A DNA stretch of 18,537 nt, from the NCBI GenBank assembly GCA_016201085.1, contig JACQDO010000078.1, positions 1-18,537 of the forward strand, written 5' to 3'. The translations under genes were made by a program, and so were the position numbers. A model generated the notes under the pieces. It made no database searches and was not told where the DNA came from. It was given only the letters and a program-made list of their open reading frames with translations. This document shows positions 1 to 7,461 of the stretch, piece after piece; position 1 is the stretch's first letter, and every line of letters begins with the position of its first letter. The stretch comes from Hyphomicrobiales bacterium. GTDB lineage: Bacteria > Pseudomonadota > Alphaproteobacteria > Rhizobiales > Xanthobacteraceae.

Positions 1-105
1 AAGGTCGAGCGCAAGACGCTCGACGTCCTGGTCGATCAGGTGCCCTGGAGTTTCCGCACGATCTTTCATTCCTGGATGCCGCAGCCCTTGCACGTGGAGT
101 GGTGA
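1..105 (+). CDS. C-terminal end of a probable eCIS tape-measure protein (partial)
   Basis: The open frame enters from the left edge and ends at TGA 103-105, giving 34 visible residues. The tail reads VERKTLDVLVDQVPWS, then WMPQPLHVEW. As I remember the family, this Leu-rich LLDQLPW stretch followed by a short tail ending in VEW or VAW is typical of the C-terminus of contractile injection system tape-measure proteins (Afp14/Pvc14-like). These set the length of the tube inside the sheath. The next gene, an Afp15-type ATPase, starts 3 bp downstream, which is the expected order. With so few residues the call rests on the motif and the neighbour. Confidence 0.5.
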   Translation, partial: KVERKTLDVLVDQVPWSFRTIFHSWMPQPLHVEW

Positions 106-108
106 GCC

Positions 109-1473
109 GTGAGCAACATGGATCTCGAAGCCAATGCCGCCTTCATCGAAAGCGAGACCGCCTGGTTCAAGCAACTGCTCGAAGCGCGTATCGAATTGCA
201 TGCCAAGGGCGAAAGCGGTCCGGACCTGCTGGCGACCCTGCCGCCGCCGTCTCTGCAAAGCCATGACGGTCCCTATCTGCGCTGCATCCGCGAGCTGGAG
301 CTGGGCGCCGCCGAGCGGCTGCTGCTGATCCTCAGCCTGCTGCCGCATACGGCGCCGCATGTGCTGGACCCTTTCTTTATCCAGAACAACGCGCTTGGCC
401 GCCCGTTCACCGAGTTCGGCGGCGGTCCGACGCCGCCGCAGGGCGGCTTCGTGCCCACCGGCGAAACGGCGATGTTCCTGCTCACCGGTCATGACCTGGC
501 GCAGCGGCTGCGCCACGCCGGCCTGTTCAGCCACCATCACGCGCTGTTCGCGCGCAATGTCATCGATCTGGGCGCCCGCCCCGCCGAGGAACCCAACCTG
601 TCGGCGTCGCTGCGGCTGAGCGCGGAATATCGCGAGCGGCTGCTGACCGGCCGCGACTACGACCCGCCGCTCAGCGCCGAGTTTCCGGCGCAGCGGCTGA
701 AAACCGCCCTGGAGTGGGACGATCTCGTGCTCGATGCACAGACCCGCGAGGATATCGAGGACATCGCCACCTGGATCAAGCACGAACGCATGCTGATGGA
801 CGACTGGCAGCTGCGTCGCCGTCTCATGCCCGGCTACCGCAGCCTGTTCTACGGGCCGCCGGGCACCGGCAAGACGCTGACCGCCAGCCTGCTCGGCAAG
901 GCGACGGGGCTTCCGGTCTACCGCATCGATCTCGCCCAGGTGATCTCCAAATATATCGGCGAGACCGAGAAGAACATCGCCCACCTGTTCGATCAAGCGG
1001 AAAACCAGAACTGGATCCTGTTCTTCGACGAGGCCGATTCGCTGTTCGGCAAGCGCACCGAAGCGAACAACGCCAACGATCGCGCCGCCAACCAGAACAT
1101 TTCATATCTGCTGCAGCGGATCGAGAATTTCGCCGGCATCGCGCTGCTGGCCACCAATCTGCACAGCCTGATGGACGCGGCCTTCGCGCGGCGTTTCCAG
1201 TCGGTGATCCACTTCAGACCGCCGGATGCGGAGCACCGGCTCATCCTGTGGCAGGACAATTTCCGCGACAAGCCCTATCGGCTCGCCGCCGATGTCGATC
1301 TGAAGTCGGTCGCCAACGATTTCGAGGTGACCGGCGGCAATATCGTCAACGTGCTGCGTTATGCCTGCCTGAAGGCGGTAAATCGAATGCCGCAGGAAAT
1401 CCGCATGGACGATATCCTGCAAGGCATCCAGCGCGAGCGCCACAAGGACGGCAAATTCACCGCGCCGGTCTGA
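109..1473 (+). CDS. AAA+ ATPase of an extracellular contractile injection system (Afp15/Pvc15-like)
   Basis: This is a 454-aa protein with an N-terminal family-specific region (about 1-200) and a C-terminal AAA+ module. Walker A is GPPGTGKT (249-256), Walker B is ILFFDEAD (303-310), sensor-1 Asn lies in LLATN (346-350), and the arginine finger is in FARRF (359-363). The N-terminal segment with FTEFGG and GFVPTGET (about residues 100-122) is, from memory, typical of ATPases in phage-tail-like eCIS loci. There the ATPase is thought to help particle assembly or sheath remodelling in the cytoplasm. The start is GTG 109, 3 bp after the upstream stop. ATG 118, three codons later, is an alternative. 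No further eCIS gene follows, so this is the right-hand end of the locus. The family call is firm and the role in eCIS is well supported by the motifs and the upstream tail. Confidence 0.85.
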   Translation: MSNMDLEANAAFIESETAWFKQLLEARIELHAKGESGPDLLATLPPPSLQSHDGPYLRCIRELELGAAERLLLILSLLPHTAPHVLDPFFIQNNALGRPFTEFGGGPTPPQGGFVPTGETAMFLLTGHDLAQRLRHAGLFSHHHALFARNVIDLGARPAEEPNLSASLRLSAEYRERLLTGRDYDPPLSAEFPAQRLKTALEWDDLVLDAQTREDIEDIATWIKHERMLMDDWQLRRRLMPGYRSLFYGPPGTGKTLTASLLGKATGLPVYRIDLAQVISKYIGETEKNIAHLFDQAENQNWILFFDEADSLFGKRTEANNANDRAANQNISYLLQRIENFAGIALLATNLHSLMDAAFARRFQSVIHFRPPDAEHRLILWQDNFRDKPYRLAADVDLKSVANDFEVTGGNIVNVLRYACLKAVNRMPQEIRMDDILQGIQRERHKDGKFTAPV

Positions 1474-1495
1474 TTTGCGTCGCCGCCCATGCCGG

Positions 1496-2260
1496 TCAGC
1501 CGCGCAGCATATGACTCAAACCTTGCCACAGCAGCAGCAGCCCGAGCAGAAACAGCAGGATGTAGGTGATGCGGTAGAAGATCGCGGTCGGCACGCGCCG
1601 CACCAGCCAGATGCCGGTCGCGTTCGCCAGCACCGCGAGCGGCAGCAGCGCGAGCGAAGTGGCTAAATTCCGGGCCGAGAACTGCCCGAGCATGAAATAG
1701 GGCACGATCTTCATCACGTTGACGGCGGCGAAAAAGATCGTGGTGGTGCCGACGAACACCATCTTGGGCAGGCGCTGCGGCAGCGTATGCACCTGATAGG
1801 GCGGCCCGCCGCCCTGGCTGGCGAATGACGTGAAGCCGGAAACCACGCCCCAGAACAAGCCGCCCATGACGGTGCTGACATGCGCCGCATGCCCGCTGCG
1901 CAGCCAGGCATTGGCGACGAAGGCGAGCGCAATCACGCCGACCAGGATGCGGATCACGTCATCGGACACATGCGCCGCAAAAATCCAGCCGATGCCCATG
2001 CCGAGCGCCGCCCCCGGCAGCATGACCTTCAGATTCCAGGCATCCCATTCGCGCCGGTAGACATAGACCGAGATCACGTCCTGGCAGAGCAGGATCGGCA
2101 GCAGCAGCGCGGCGGCTTCCAGCGGCGGCAGATACAGCGCCAGCAGCGGGGTTGCCGCCGTGCCGACGCCGGAAAAGCCGCCTTTGGCGAGCCCGAGGAA
2201 GATCACCGCCGGAATGGCGATGGCGTAGAAGATCGGCTCGGTGATGAGAGATGCAAACAT
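1496..2260 (-). CDS. TauE/SafE-family membrane permease
   Basis: The product is a 254-aa, strongly hydrophobic protein with about seven or eight predicted membrane segments. The LGLAKGGFSG motif near residue 22 and a second half-repeat with SGFTSFASQGGGPPYQ are characteristic of the TauE/SafE (DUF81) family. Members are proposed inner-membrane exporters of sulfite, sulfoacetate or other small organosulfur or carboxylate anions. The substrate here cannot be read from sequence. The gene converges on the ATPase with a 22-bp gap. ATG 2260 is the start, although no good Shine-Dalgarno sequence precedes it. It lies 174 bp downstream of the PaaI thioesterase on the same strand, separated by a palindromic repeat, so it may or may not be cotranscribed with that cluster. 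Confidence 0.85.
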   Translation of the reverse strand: MFASLITEPIFYAIAIPAVIFLGLAKGGFSGVGTAATPLLALYLPPLEAAALLLPILLCQDVISVYVYRREWDAWNLKVMLPGAALGMGIGWIFAAHVSDDVIRILVGVIALAFVANAWLRSGHAAHVSTVMGGLFWGVVSGFTSFASQGGGPPYQVHTLPQRLPKMVFVGTTTIFFAAVNVMKIVPYFMLGQFSARNLATSLALLPLAVLANATGIWLVRRVPTAIFYRITYILLFLLGLLLLWQGLSHMLRG

Positions 2261-2362
2261 TCGGAGCGTAGAACTTTCCGGGCGATATGAATTTGGCGGC
2301 GGCTATGTGTCAGATCGCGATCCGTTCAGATTGAATCACATTGCTTCCCTAACATTTTGTTT

Positions 2363-2437
2363 GCGCATGATCTTTTCCGAAAACCGGTTCCCATCCCCGA
2401 TCGGGGTCGAGGACATGCTTTTCGGGATCATGCGCTA
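2363..2437. repeat. Palindromic intergenic repeat, family 1, full-length copy
   Basis: The outer arms GCGCATGATC (2363-2372) and GATCATGCGC (2426-2435) are exact inverted complements. Inside lie TTTTCCGAAAACCGG on the left, CTTTTCGG on the right, and the perfect palindrome CCCCGATCGGGG (2395-2406). The element closely resembles a short repeat scattered through Bradyrhizobium and Rhodopseudomonas genomes (from memory). On the minus strand the element reads TAGCGCATGATC, and its TAG is the stop codon of the thioesterase gene. It may also form a hairpin that ends transcription from 2435 onward. A shortened copy is at 3931-3960. Confidence 0.8.
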
Positions 2438-2932
2438 CCCTGTCGCGACGGACAATTTTTCAGCCTCGACGACGGCGATGGTCGCCAGCGCCGCCGCGGT
2501 ATGTTTTTCAACGCCGTCGGCAAGGCTGAAGACATCGGCCGCAACGACGATCATTTTGTTTCCCGGCTTGATGACGCGGGCGCGGCAGAGCAACCGCTCG
2601 CCGGTCGCCGGCGTCAGCAGATTGAGCTTGTACTCGGCGGTCAGCACGGCCTGGCCGGGTCTGACGATGGTGGCGGCGGCCACCGTGGTGGCGTGGTCGA
2701 TCAGATAGGCGGTGACGCCGCCGTGGAACATGCCGAGGTATTGCAACAGTTCCGGCCGGCGCGCGACCGACGCCGTGCAGGTGCCCGGCCCAAGTTCATC
2801 GAGCTCTGACCCGATCAGCTTGCAGAAAGCGATTTCGGCGATGCGCGCACGGATGCTCTTGGCGTTGGCCGCGAACAGCTCGGGCGGGATGGATACGATG
2901 GGATGATCCTTTGCCATGTGCGATGCAGGCAC
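2435..2932 (-). CDS. PaaI-type hotdog acyl-CoA thioesterase
   Basis: The 165-aa length fits the PaaI/YdiI single-hotdog thioesterases. The diagnostic segment is GMFHGGVTAYLIDHA, with HGG at 70-72 and Asp79 in the active-site helix. These enzymes hydrolyse acyl-CoA in the cytosol and often free CoA trapped in dead-end thioesters of catabolic pathways. The listed start is GTG 2932, which directly follows the TAG of the upstream Bug gene with no gap. ATG 2917, five codons in, is an alternative; neither has a strong Shine-Dalgarno sequence, which suggests translational coupling. The stop codon TAG lies at the edge of a palindromic repeat. It is the last gene of the minus-strand run before the repeat. 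Confidence 0.82.
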   Translation of the reverse strand: MPASHMAKDHPIVSIPPELFAANAKSIRARIAEIAFCKLIGSELDELGPGTCTASVARRPELLQYLGMFHGGVTAYLIDHATTVAAATIVRPGQAVLTAEYKLNLLTPATGERLLCRARVIKPGNKMIVVAADVFSLADGVEKHTAAALATIAVVEAEKLSVATG

Positions 2933-3901
2933 CTAATCCGCCGACATCCCGGTCTCTTTCACCAAAGCCCCCCATTTGGCGAATTCGTCGTGCATATAGA
3001 CGCCGAACTGTTCCGGCGTGCCGCTGCCGGCGTCGATGCCCTGCCGCGCGAGCTGCTGCCTGATCTCGGGCATCGCCAGCACCTTGCCGATTTCGCCGTT
3101 CAGGCGATCGACGATTTCGCGCGGCGTGCCGGCGGGGACGGTGAAGCCGAACCAGGTCACCGCCTCGAACCCGGGCAGGCCGGATTCCGACACTGTTGGC
3201 ACCTGTGGCAGCAGTGCCGTGCGCTCCCTACTGGTGACGCCGAGCGCGCGAAGTTTGCCGGCCGCGATATGGGGCAGCGCAGTCGAGGTGATGGCGAACA
3301 GGCTGTCGATCTGGCCGCCGAGCAGAGCGGTCGTCGCCTCCGGCCCGCCCTTGAAGGGAACGTGGACGGTGTCGATGCCGGCCCGGCGCTTGAACAGCTC
3401 GCCGGTCATCTGCGGCGACGTGCCGGTGCCGCTTGAGCCCATGGTGAATTTTCCCGGCTGCGCCTTCGCAAGTTCGATGAATTCCTTGACCGTTTTGGCC
3501 GGCACCGACGGATGCACCAGCAGGATGTTGGGTGCGGTGCCGGCAAGGATCACCGGCGAGAAATCGCGCAGGACGTCGAACTGCAGATGCTTATAGAGCG
3601 TGGCGTTGATGGCGTTGGCGACGGTGGCGAGAAAAATCGTGTAGCCGTCGTTCGGCTGCGTTGCCGCGAAGCGGGTGGCGATGTTGCTGCCGGCGCCGGG
3701 GCGGTTCTCGATCACGAGCGGCTGGCCCATGGCATCGGTCAGCTTGGCGCCGACCAGGCGCGCCAGCACGTCGACGCCGGAGCCGGCGGTCAGTCCGACG
3801 ATCACGCGCACCGGCCGGGTCGGATAATCGGTTGCCGCGGTGGCGTAGGTTGGGACGATGGCGCAGAGACAGAACGCGGCGCGCAACAGGATCATTCGCA
3901 T
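2933..3901 (-). CDS. Bug-family (TctC-like) periplasmic solute-binding protein, copy 1
   Basis: The 322-aa protein begins with a signal peptide (about residues 1-22, ending YATA, then ATDYPTRPVRVIV). The mature part has the Bug pattern: PVRVIVGLTAGSGVDVLARL, VIENRPGAGSNIATR, a PNDGYT turn, and FTVPAGTP in the C-terminal lobe. Bug proteins are binding components of tripartite tricarboxylate transporters and mostly bind carboxylates or aromatic acids. No TctA or TctB membrane subunit is present in the window, as is common for orphan Bug genes. A strong ribosome-binding site, GGGGAGGAAAGC, precedes ATG 3901. It lies 56 bp downstream of the SDR gene and abuts the thioesterase. Confidence 0.92.
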   Translation of the reverse strand: MRMILLRAAFCLCAIVPTYATAATDYPTRPVRVIVGLTAGSGVDVLARLVGAKLTDAMGQPLVIENRPGAGSNIATRFAATQPNDGYTIFLATVANAINATLYKHLQFDVLRDFSPVILAGTAPNILLVHPSVPAKTVKEFIELAKAQPGKFTMGSSGTGTSPQMTGELFKRRAGIDTVHVPFKGGPEATTALLGGQIDSLFAITSTALPHIAAGKLRALGVTSRERTALLPQVPTVSESGLPGFEAVTWFGFTVPAGTPREIVDRLNGEIGKVLAMPEIRQQLARQGIDAGSGTPEQFGVYMHDEFAKWGALVKETGMSAD

Positions 3902-3930
3902 GCTTTCCTCCCCGAAATCTCTGTTATTTT

Positions 3931-3960
3931 GCGCATGATCTTTTCGTGGCTCATGCGCTA
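3931..3960. repeat. Palindromic intergenic repeat, family 1, shortened copy
   Basis: The sequence GCGCATGATCTTTTC, then GTGGC, then TCATGCGC forms an inverted repeat (arms GCGCATGA and TCATGCGC). It matches the ends of the repeat at 2363-2437 but lacks about 46 bp of the centre. CTA 3958-3960 on the minus strand is the TAG stop codon of the SDR gene, the same arrangement as in the long copy. It lies between the SDR and the Bug gene, so it could attenuate readthrough between them. Confidence 0.7.
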
Positions 3961-4698
3961 GTTATTCATGAACAAGCCGCCGTTCACATGGATGGTTTGT
4001 CCGGTAATGAAACGGCCGTCGCGGCTGCACAGCATCAGCACAGTGGCGACAATCTCGTTCGGCTCCGCGAAGCGTCCCATCGGGATGCGCTTCACGTCGA
4101 ACTGCAACGGGGTGGTGCGCACGGTGTTGGCGGGTCCCGGCGCGACGCAATTGACATTGATGTTATGCACGGCGAGCTCGGCGGCCAGCGCGCGCGTCAG
4201 GCCGGCGAGGCCCGCCTTGGACGCGGCGGTCGGCGCGCGGTTGGCGATCGGCGCGTGGCCGAACAGCCCGCCCATGTTGACGATGCTGCCGCCGCCGGCG
4301 CGGATTATCGCCGGCAGGGCGGCCTGCGTGACGTGGAAGGCGCCGTCGAGCGTCACCGTCATTGTCTTGTTCCATTCCTCGAAGCTGAGGTCGAGGAACG
4401 ACTTGGCGGCATGGATGACGGCGTTGTTGACCAGGATGTCGAGCCGCCCGAAGCGCTCGATAATGGTCGCTACCATCCGGTCGACGGCGCCACGATCGGT
4501 GACGTCGGCGATACAGGCCAGCGCCTTGCCGCCGGCGGATTCAATTGTCGCGATGGTCTCGGCCAGCTCCGGCCGTTGCGTGCGCGCATTGATCGCGACC
4601 GACGCGCCCGCCGCGGCGAAGGCCGCGCCCATGGCCCGGCCGAGATTGCGGGCGCCGCCGGTGATCAGGACAACCTTGCCCGCGAACGCTTCGCTCAT
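3958..4698 (-). CDS. SDR-family protein lacking most of the canonical catalytic tetrad
   Basis: The 246-aa length and Rossmann features fit classical short-chain dehydrogenases: TGGARNLG at 13-20 for the dinucleotide, DV near 65-66, LVNNA at 89-93, and a C-terminal GQTIHVNGG. Aligned by eye to FabG-type enzymes, the catalytic Asn is Thr116 (TVTLDGAF), the Ser is Gly144 (NMGGLFG) and the Tyr is Thr157 (APTAASKAG). Only Lys161 is kept. I read the corresponding DNA and see no frameshift that would explain this. It is therefore either a divergent SDR subfamily or a non-reductase that uses the fold. I recall related SDRs with NIGGLSGH and no Tyr, but cannot confirm membership. The start is ATG 4698 with a weak GGGTGAG upstream. 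It sits between the two Bug genes. Confidence 0.85.
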   Translation of the reverse strand: MSEAFAGKVVLITGGARNLGRAMGAAFAAAGASVAINARTQRPELAETIATIESAGGKALACIADVTDRGAVDRMVATIIERFGRLDILVNNAVIHAAKSFLDLSFEEWNKTMTVTLDGAFHVTQAALPAIIRAGGGSIVNMGGLFGHAPIANRAPTAASKAGLAGLTRALAAELAVHNINVNCVAPGPANTVRTTPLQFDVKRIPMGRFAEPNEIVATVLMLCSRDGRFITGQTIHVNGGLFMNN

Positions 4699-4818
4699 AT
4701 CGCTTTCTCACCCCAGAGGATCAAACGAAAGCGATCTTGCTTGCTTACGCGTGCGTTGTCATCAGGTCAGGCGTGACAAGCGGCACATTTACCGATGCGC
4801 CGCCCACCTGCGCACAGC

Positions 4819-5793
4819 TCATTGCACCTTCAGCCCGGCCTTATCGACGATCCGTTTGTACATCGGCACTTCGCGGGCGATGCGCGCTTTGAATTCCGCC
4901 GGCCCTTCGGCGATGACGGGTGCGCCCGACTTCCGGTAACGCTCGACCACATCCGGCAGCTTCAGGATCGCCGCCAGCTCTTTCGCCAGACGATCGACGA
5001 TCGGCTGCGGCGTACCGGCCGGCACCCAAACGCCATAGCTGGTGTCGGTCTCGGCATCCTTGATGCCGAGCTCGTTGAGGGTCGGAACGTTCGGCATTTC
5101 CGGCCAGCGGGTTTTCCCGGTTTGCGCCAGCGGACGCAGCAAGCCGGATTCGATCTGGCCCGCCAGCGAGCCATAGTTCGCCGTCATCATGGCGGCATCG
5201 CCGGACAGCACCGCCGTTACCGCGGCCGGCACGGCCTTGTAGGGAATATGCTGCATATCGAGGTCGGCCCGCATTTTCAGGATCTCGCCGGCGAGATAGG
5301 GCGTGGTGCCGACGCCGGGGCTGGTCCAGTTTGTTTTGCCGGGATTTGCTTTTACCGCCGCGGTGAAGTCGGCCAGCGTCTTGAACTTGGAGTCGGCTTT
5401 CACCGTGTAGACATTGGGCGAGCCGCCAAGATTCATGACCGGGACAAAGTCCTTGATCGGATCGTAGTTGGCGTTGACGTAAAGCGACGGATTGACCACG
5501 AACGCGCTGGAGCACACCAGCAACGTATAGCCATCCGGCGCCGCACGGGCGACCGCTTGGATGCCGAGATTGCCGCCCGCGCCCGCGCGATTTTCGACCA
5601 CCACCGGCTTGCCGAGCGCCTTGGCCAGCGGTTCGCTGACCAGGCGCGCCGCAATATCGGTGCCGCCGCCGGCGCCGAAGCAGACGATCATGGTGACTTG
5701 CCGCTCGGGGTATTCCGCGCGCGCCATCATCGGGGCGAGCAGGGCCAGGGCCGCCGCCAGCATTGCCATTCCAATGTTACGCAAGCCGATCAT
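4819..5793 (-). CDS. Bug-family (TctC-like) periplasmic solute-binding protein, copy 2
   Basis: The 324-aa protein starts at ATG 5793 because GGAGGA lies seven bases upstream. The in-frame GTG at 5808 would put that Shine-Dalgarno sequence inside the gene. The signal peptide covers about residues 1-26 (hydrophobic AMLAAALALLAPM, then ARA and cleavage). The mature part shows QVTMIVCFGAGGGTDIAARLV, VVENRAGAGGNLGI, PDGYTLL and VWVPAGTPQPIVDRL, all standard for Bug/TctC receptors. It is only distantly similar to the first Bug protein, so it probably recognises a different ligand. It lies 40 bp downstream of the racemase-like gene, probably in one transcript with it. Confidence 0.92.
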   Translation of the reverse strand: MIGLRNIGMAMLAAALALLAPMMARAEYPERQVTMIVCFGAGGGTDIAARLVSEPLAKALGKPVVVENRAGAGGNLGIQAVARAAPDGYTLLVCSSAFVVNPSLYVNANYDPIKDFVPVMNLGGSPNVYTVKADSKFKTLADFTAAVKANPGKTNWTSPGVGTTPYLAGEILKMRADLDMQHIPYKAVPAAVTAVLSGDAAMMTANYGSLAGQIESGLLRPLAQTGKTRWPEMPNVPTLNELGIKDAETDTSYGVWVPAGTPQPIVDRLAKELAAILKLPDVVERYRKSGAPVIAEGPAEFKARIAREVPMYKRIVDKAGLKVQ

Positions 5794-5833
5794 CTTCGTT
5801 TCCTCCACTATTCGGATTTTTGCCGTTCGCTCA

Positions 5834-6631
5834 TCAGGCCGACAGTTGCGGGCCGGAGCGGAAATTGTAGATTTTCGACCAGTCGTCGCGCGCGCCGCGC
5901 GTCGGCGCCTCGTAGAGCAGGCGCCGGCTCTGCACCATGCCGATGTCGCGCTTGAGCTCGGCCATGGCCTCGGTGGTCTTGAGCAGCACCGCGTTGCAGT
6001 CGAGCACCAGACAGCCGTCGACTTCGGTGATCTTCTCGCGCCGGATGATGGCGTTGACCGTGGCGCAGGCGGCCAGCACCACCTCGGCGCCCTGCGCGGC
6101 CAGCCGCTTGGTCTCCTTGATGAAGCGTTCGGTCATCTGACCGGGATCGACAAAGGCCTTCTGTACCTCGGTGAAATCGATGCCGAGATCGCCGAACGGA
6201 ATGTGGCGAGAGCTGAGTCCATATTCGAACGCCTTGCGATCGTAATATTGCGATTGCTTGGCGTGGAAGGCGATGCCGGAGAATTTCTGCCCATACATGC
6301 AGGCGACCATCATCGAGGTCTCGCCCAGCCCGAACACCGGAATTTTCACCACCTCGCGCGCTTCGGTCATGGCCGGATCGAGGAAGCAACCGATCGCCAC
6401 GGCATCGTAGCCGCGCTCGCCGGCCTGCATGATCTTGTTGAGCACGCCGCCGGGGGCGAACGAATTCATCGCCACGACCGCGTTGTAGTGCAGATCCATC
6501 GAGCCGTTGTCGACGCCGTTGATATCGATCTCGGTGTCGGCGCGCTTGAGGCTGTTGAGCTGATCGGTCAGCGAGTTGCGATAATCGTTCAGGCGATGAA
6601 TGGGGGTGCTGCTCTGCCACCAGATTTTCAT
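5834..6631 (-). CDS. Aspartate/glutamate/hydantoin racemase family protein
   Basis: The 265-aa protein has the two-domain pattern of the cofactor-independent Asp/Glu racemase superfamily. The first Cys is Cys82 in AIGCFLDP and the second is Cys189 in LAACATVN, at the usual spacing for the two catalytic cysteines. Relatives include hydantoin racemase, maleate isomerase and arylmalonate decarboxylase, so the reaction (racemisation, cis-trans isomerisation or decarboxylation) is not fixed by family. Next to carboxylate-binding proteins and CoA-pathway genes, an isomerase acting on a small dicarboxylate is a reasonable inference. ATG 6631 is preceded by AAGGAAG at good spacing. It is the first gene of the minus-strand run and faces the operator at 6723-6736. 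Confidence 0.83.
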   Translation of the reverse strand: MKIWWQSSTPIHRLNDYRNSLTDQLNSLKRADTEIDINGVDNGSMDLHYNAVVAMNSFAPGGVLNKIMQAGERGYDAVAIGCFLDPAMTEAREVVKIPVFGLGETSMMVACMYGQKFSGIAFHAKQSQYYDRKAFEYGLSSRHIPFGDLGIDFTEVQKAFVDPGQMTERFIKETKRLAAQGAEVVLAACATVNAIIRREKITEVDGCLVLDCNAVLLKTTEAMAELKRDIGMVQSRRLLYEAPTRGARDDWSKIYNFRSGPQLSA

Positions 6632-6713
6632 GGGCTCGCTTCCTTGCGCGCGCGACGGCGATTACGGTTTGATGCGCCGCGCGCGGTTCGCCGCCGCAGC
6701 CACGCCGGCGATA

Positions 6714-6742
6714 TTGCAATAAACTAACTAGTTAGTCTATAG
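6714..6742 (+). promoter_or_regulatory. Promoter-like element upstream of the MaoC gene, with operator in the spacer
   Basis: TTGCAA (6714-6719) and CTATAG (6737-6742) are separated by 17 bp, a sigma-70-like layout directed at the MaoC gene. The spacer holds the 14-bp palindrome. On the opposite strand TAGACT and CAATAT are also 17 bp apart and could serve the racemase/Bug run. Repressor bound here would block both directions. Confidence 0.5.
6723..6736. promoter_or_regulatory. TetR-type operator, site 1
   Basis: ACTAACTAGTTAGT is a perfect 14-bp palindrome in the divergent region between the racemase-like gene and the MaoC gene. The same sequence recurs exactly at 8156-8169, beside the tetR gene. 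Two identical perfect palindromes in two divergent promoter regions of one cluster that contains a TetR gene are best read as its binding sites. Confidence 0.75.
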
Positions 6743-6885
6743 CTGTGTGAGCGGGCGCGCCGTAGCGCGGCTCGGGCGCGGCGGGGATGGAGAGAAAACC
6801 CTGATTCCGCAGCGGTTTTGACGACGGCAGCGGAAACGGCGCGACCGGCGATCAAGCGCGCCACGCACAGAGAAGGAATGCGGCC

Positions 6886-7335
6886 ATGCGAGGGCTCTAC
6901 TGGGAAGAGTGGGAAATCGGGCAGGAATTCGTCAGCCCGGCGCGCACCATCACGGAAGCCGACATCGTGATGTTTGCGGGACTGTCCGGCGACTACAACC
7001 CGCTGCACATCAACGAGGAATACTGCAAGACCACGCAGTTCGGCACGCGCATCGCGCATGGGCCGCTGATCTATGCCATCGCCGCCGGTCTGGTATTTCA
7101 GCTGCATCTCTACGACGACACACTGATCGCCTTCCTCGGCTTCGACTCGCTCAAGTTCACCAAGCCGACCAAGATCGGCGACACCGTGCATGTGAAGCTG
7201 AAGGTGCTGGAGAAGCGCGAGACCTCCAATCCCGACCGCGGCGTGATGAAGCGCCAGTTGCAGGTTTTGAATCAGCGCGGCGAGGTGGTGCAGGATGCCG
7301 TGCAGGCGTTTCTGCTCAAGCGCAAGGCGAAGTAG
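6886..7335 (+). CDS. MaoC-family enoyl-CoA hydratase
   Basis: The 149-aa protein is a single hotdog domain with the R-hydratase signature: AGLSGDYNPLHINEEY with catalytic Asp36 and His41, followed by GTRIAHGPL. It would hydrate a trans-2-enoyl-CoA (or mesaconyl- or itaconyl-type CoA) to the 3-hydroxyacyl-CoA in the cytosol. AAGGA nine bases before ATG 6886 supports the start. The 5' leader from the promoter is about 140 nt. It converges on tetR, with a palindromic repeat between the two stop codons. In context it supplies the hydration step between the acyl-CoA dehydrogenase and the CitE-like lyase. Mesaconyl-CoA or itaconyl-CoA hydratase is a candidate activity but not proven by sequence. 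Confidence 0.88.
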   Translation: MRGLYWEEWEIGQEFVSPARTITEADIVMFAGLSGDYNPLHINEEYCKTTQFGTRIAHGPLIYAIAAGLVFQLHLYDDTLIAFLGFDSLKFTKPTKIGDTVHVKLKVLEKRETSNPDRGVMKRQLQVLNQRGEVVQDAVQAFLLKRKAK

Positions 7336-7343
7336 CGCTTGCT

Positions 7344-7461
7344 CCGTCACCCTGAGGTGGCCGCCGAAGGCGGCCCTCGAAGGGCGACGGCCAATACGTC
7401 GCAGACATTGGCCGATCATCCTTCGAGGCTCGCTTCGCTCGCACCTCAGGATGACGGGTTA
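7344..7461. repeat. Palindromic intergenic repeat, family 2, copy A
   Basis: This element starts CCGTCACCCTGAGGTG and ends CACCTCAGGATGACGG, with CTCGAAGGGCGACGGCC facing GGCC and ATCCTTCGAGG inside. The left inner arm is a hairpin, GGCCGCC-GAA-GGCGGCC (7359-7375). It lies between the convergent MaoC and tetR genes, where it could act as a bidirectional terminator. TTA 7459-7461, just past the arm, is the TAA stop of tetR, in a GGGTTA shared with copy B at 11577. This resembles a widespread repeat of Bradyrhizobium-type genomes (from memory). Confidence 0.82.

Noticed and set aside
1474..1495. Gap between the converging ATPase and TauE genes considered as a terminator site.
   Set aside because: It is only 22 bp, with no convincing hairpin and no T-tract.
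4699..4818. The 120-bp gap between the second Bug gene and the SDR gene, examined for a promoter or operator.
   Set aside because: No palindrome matching the TetR site and no convincing promoter pair was seen; a weak promoter cannot be excluded.
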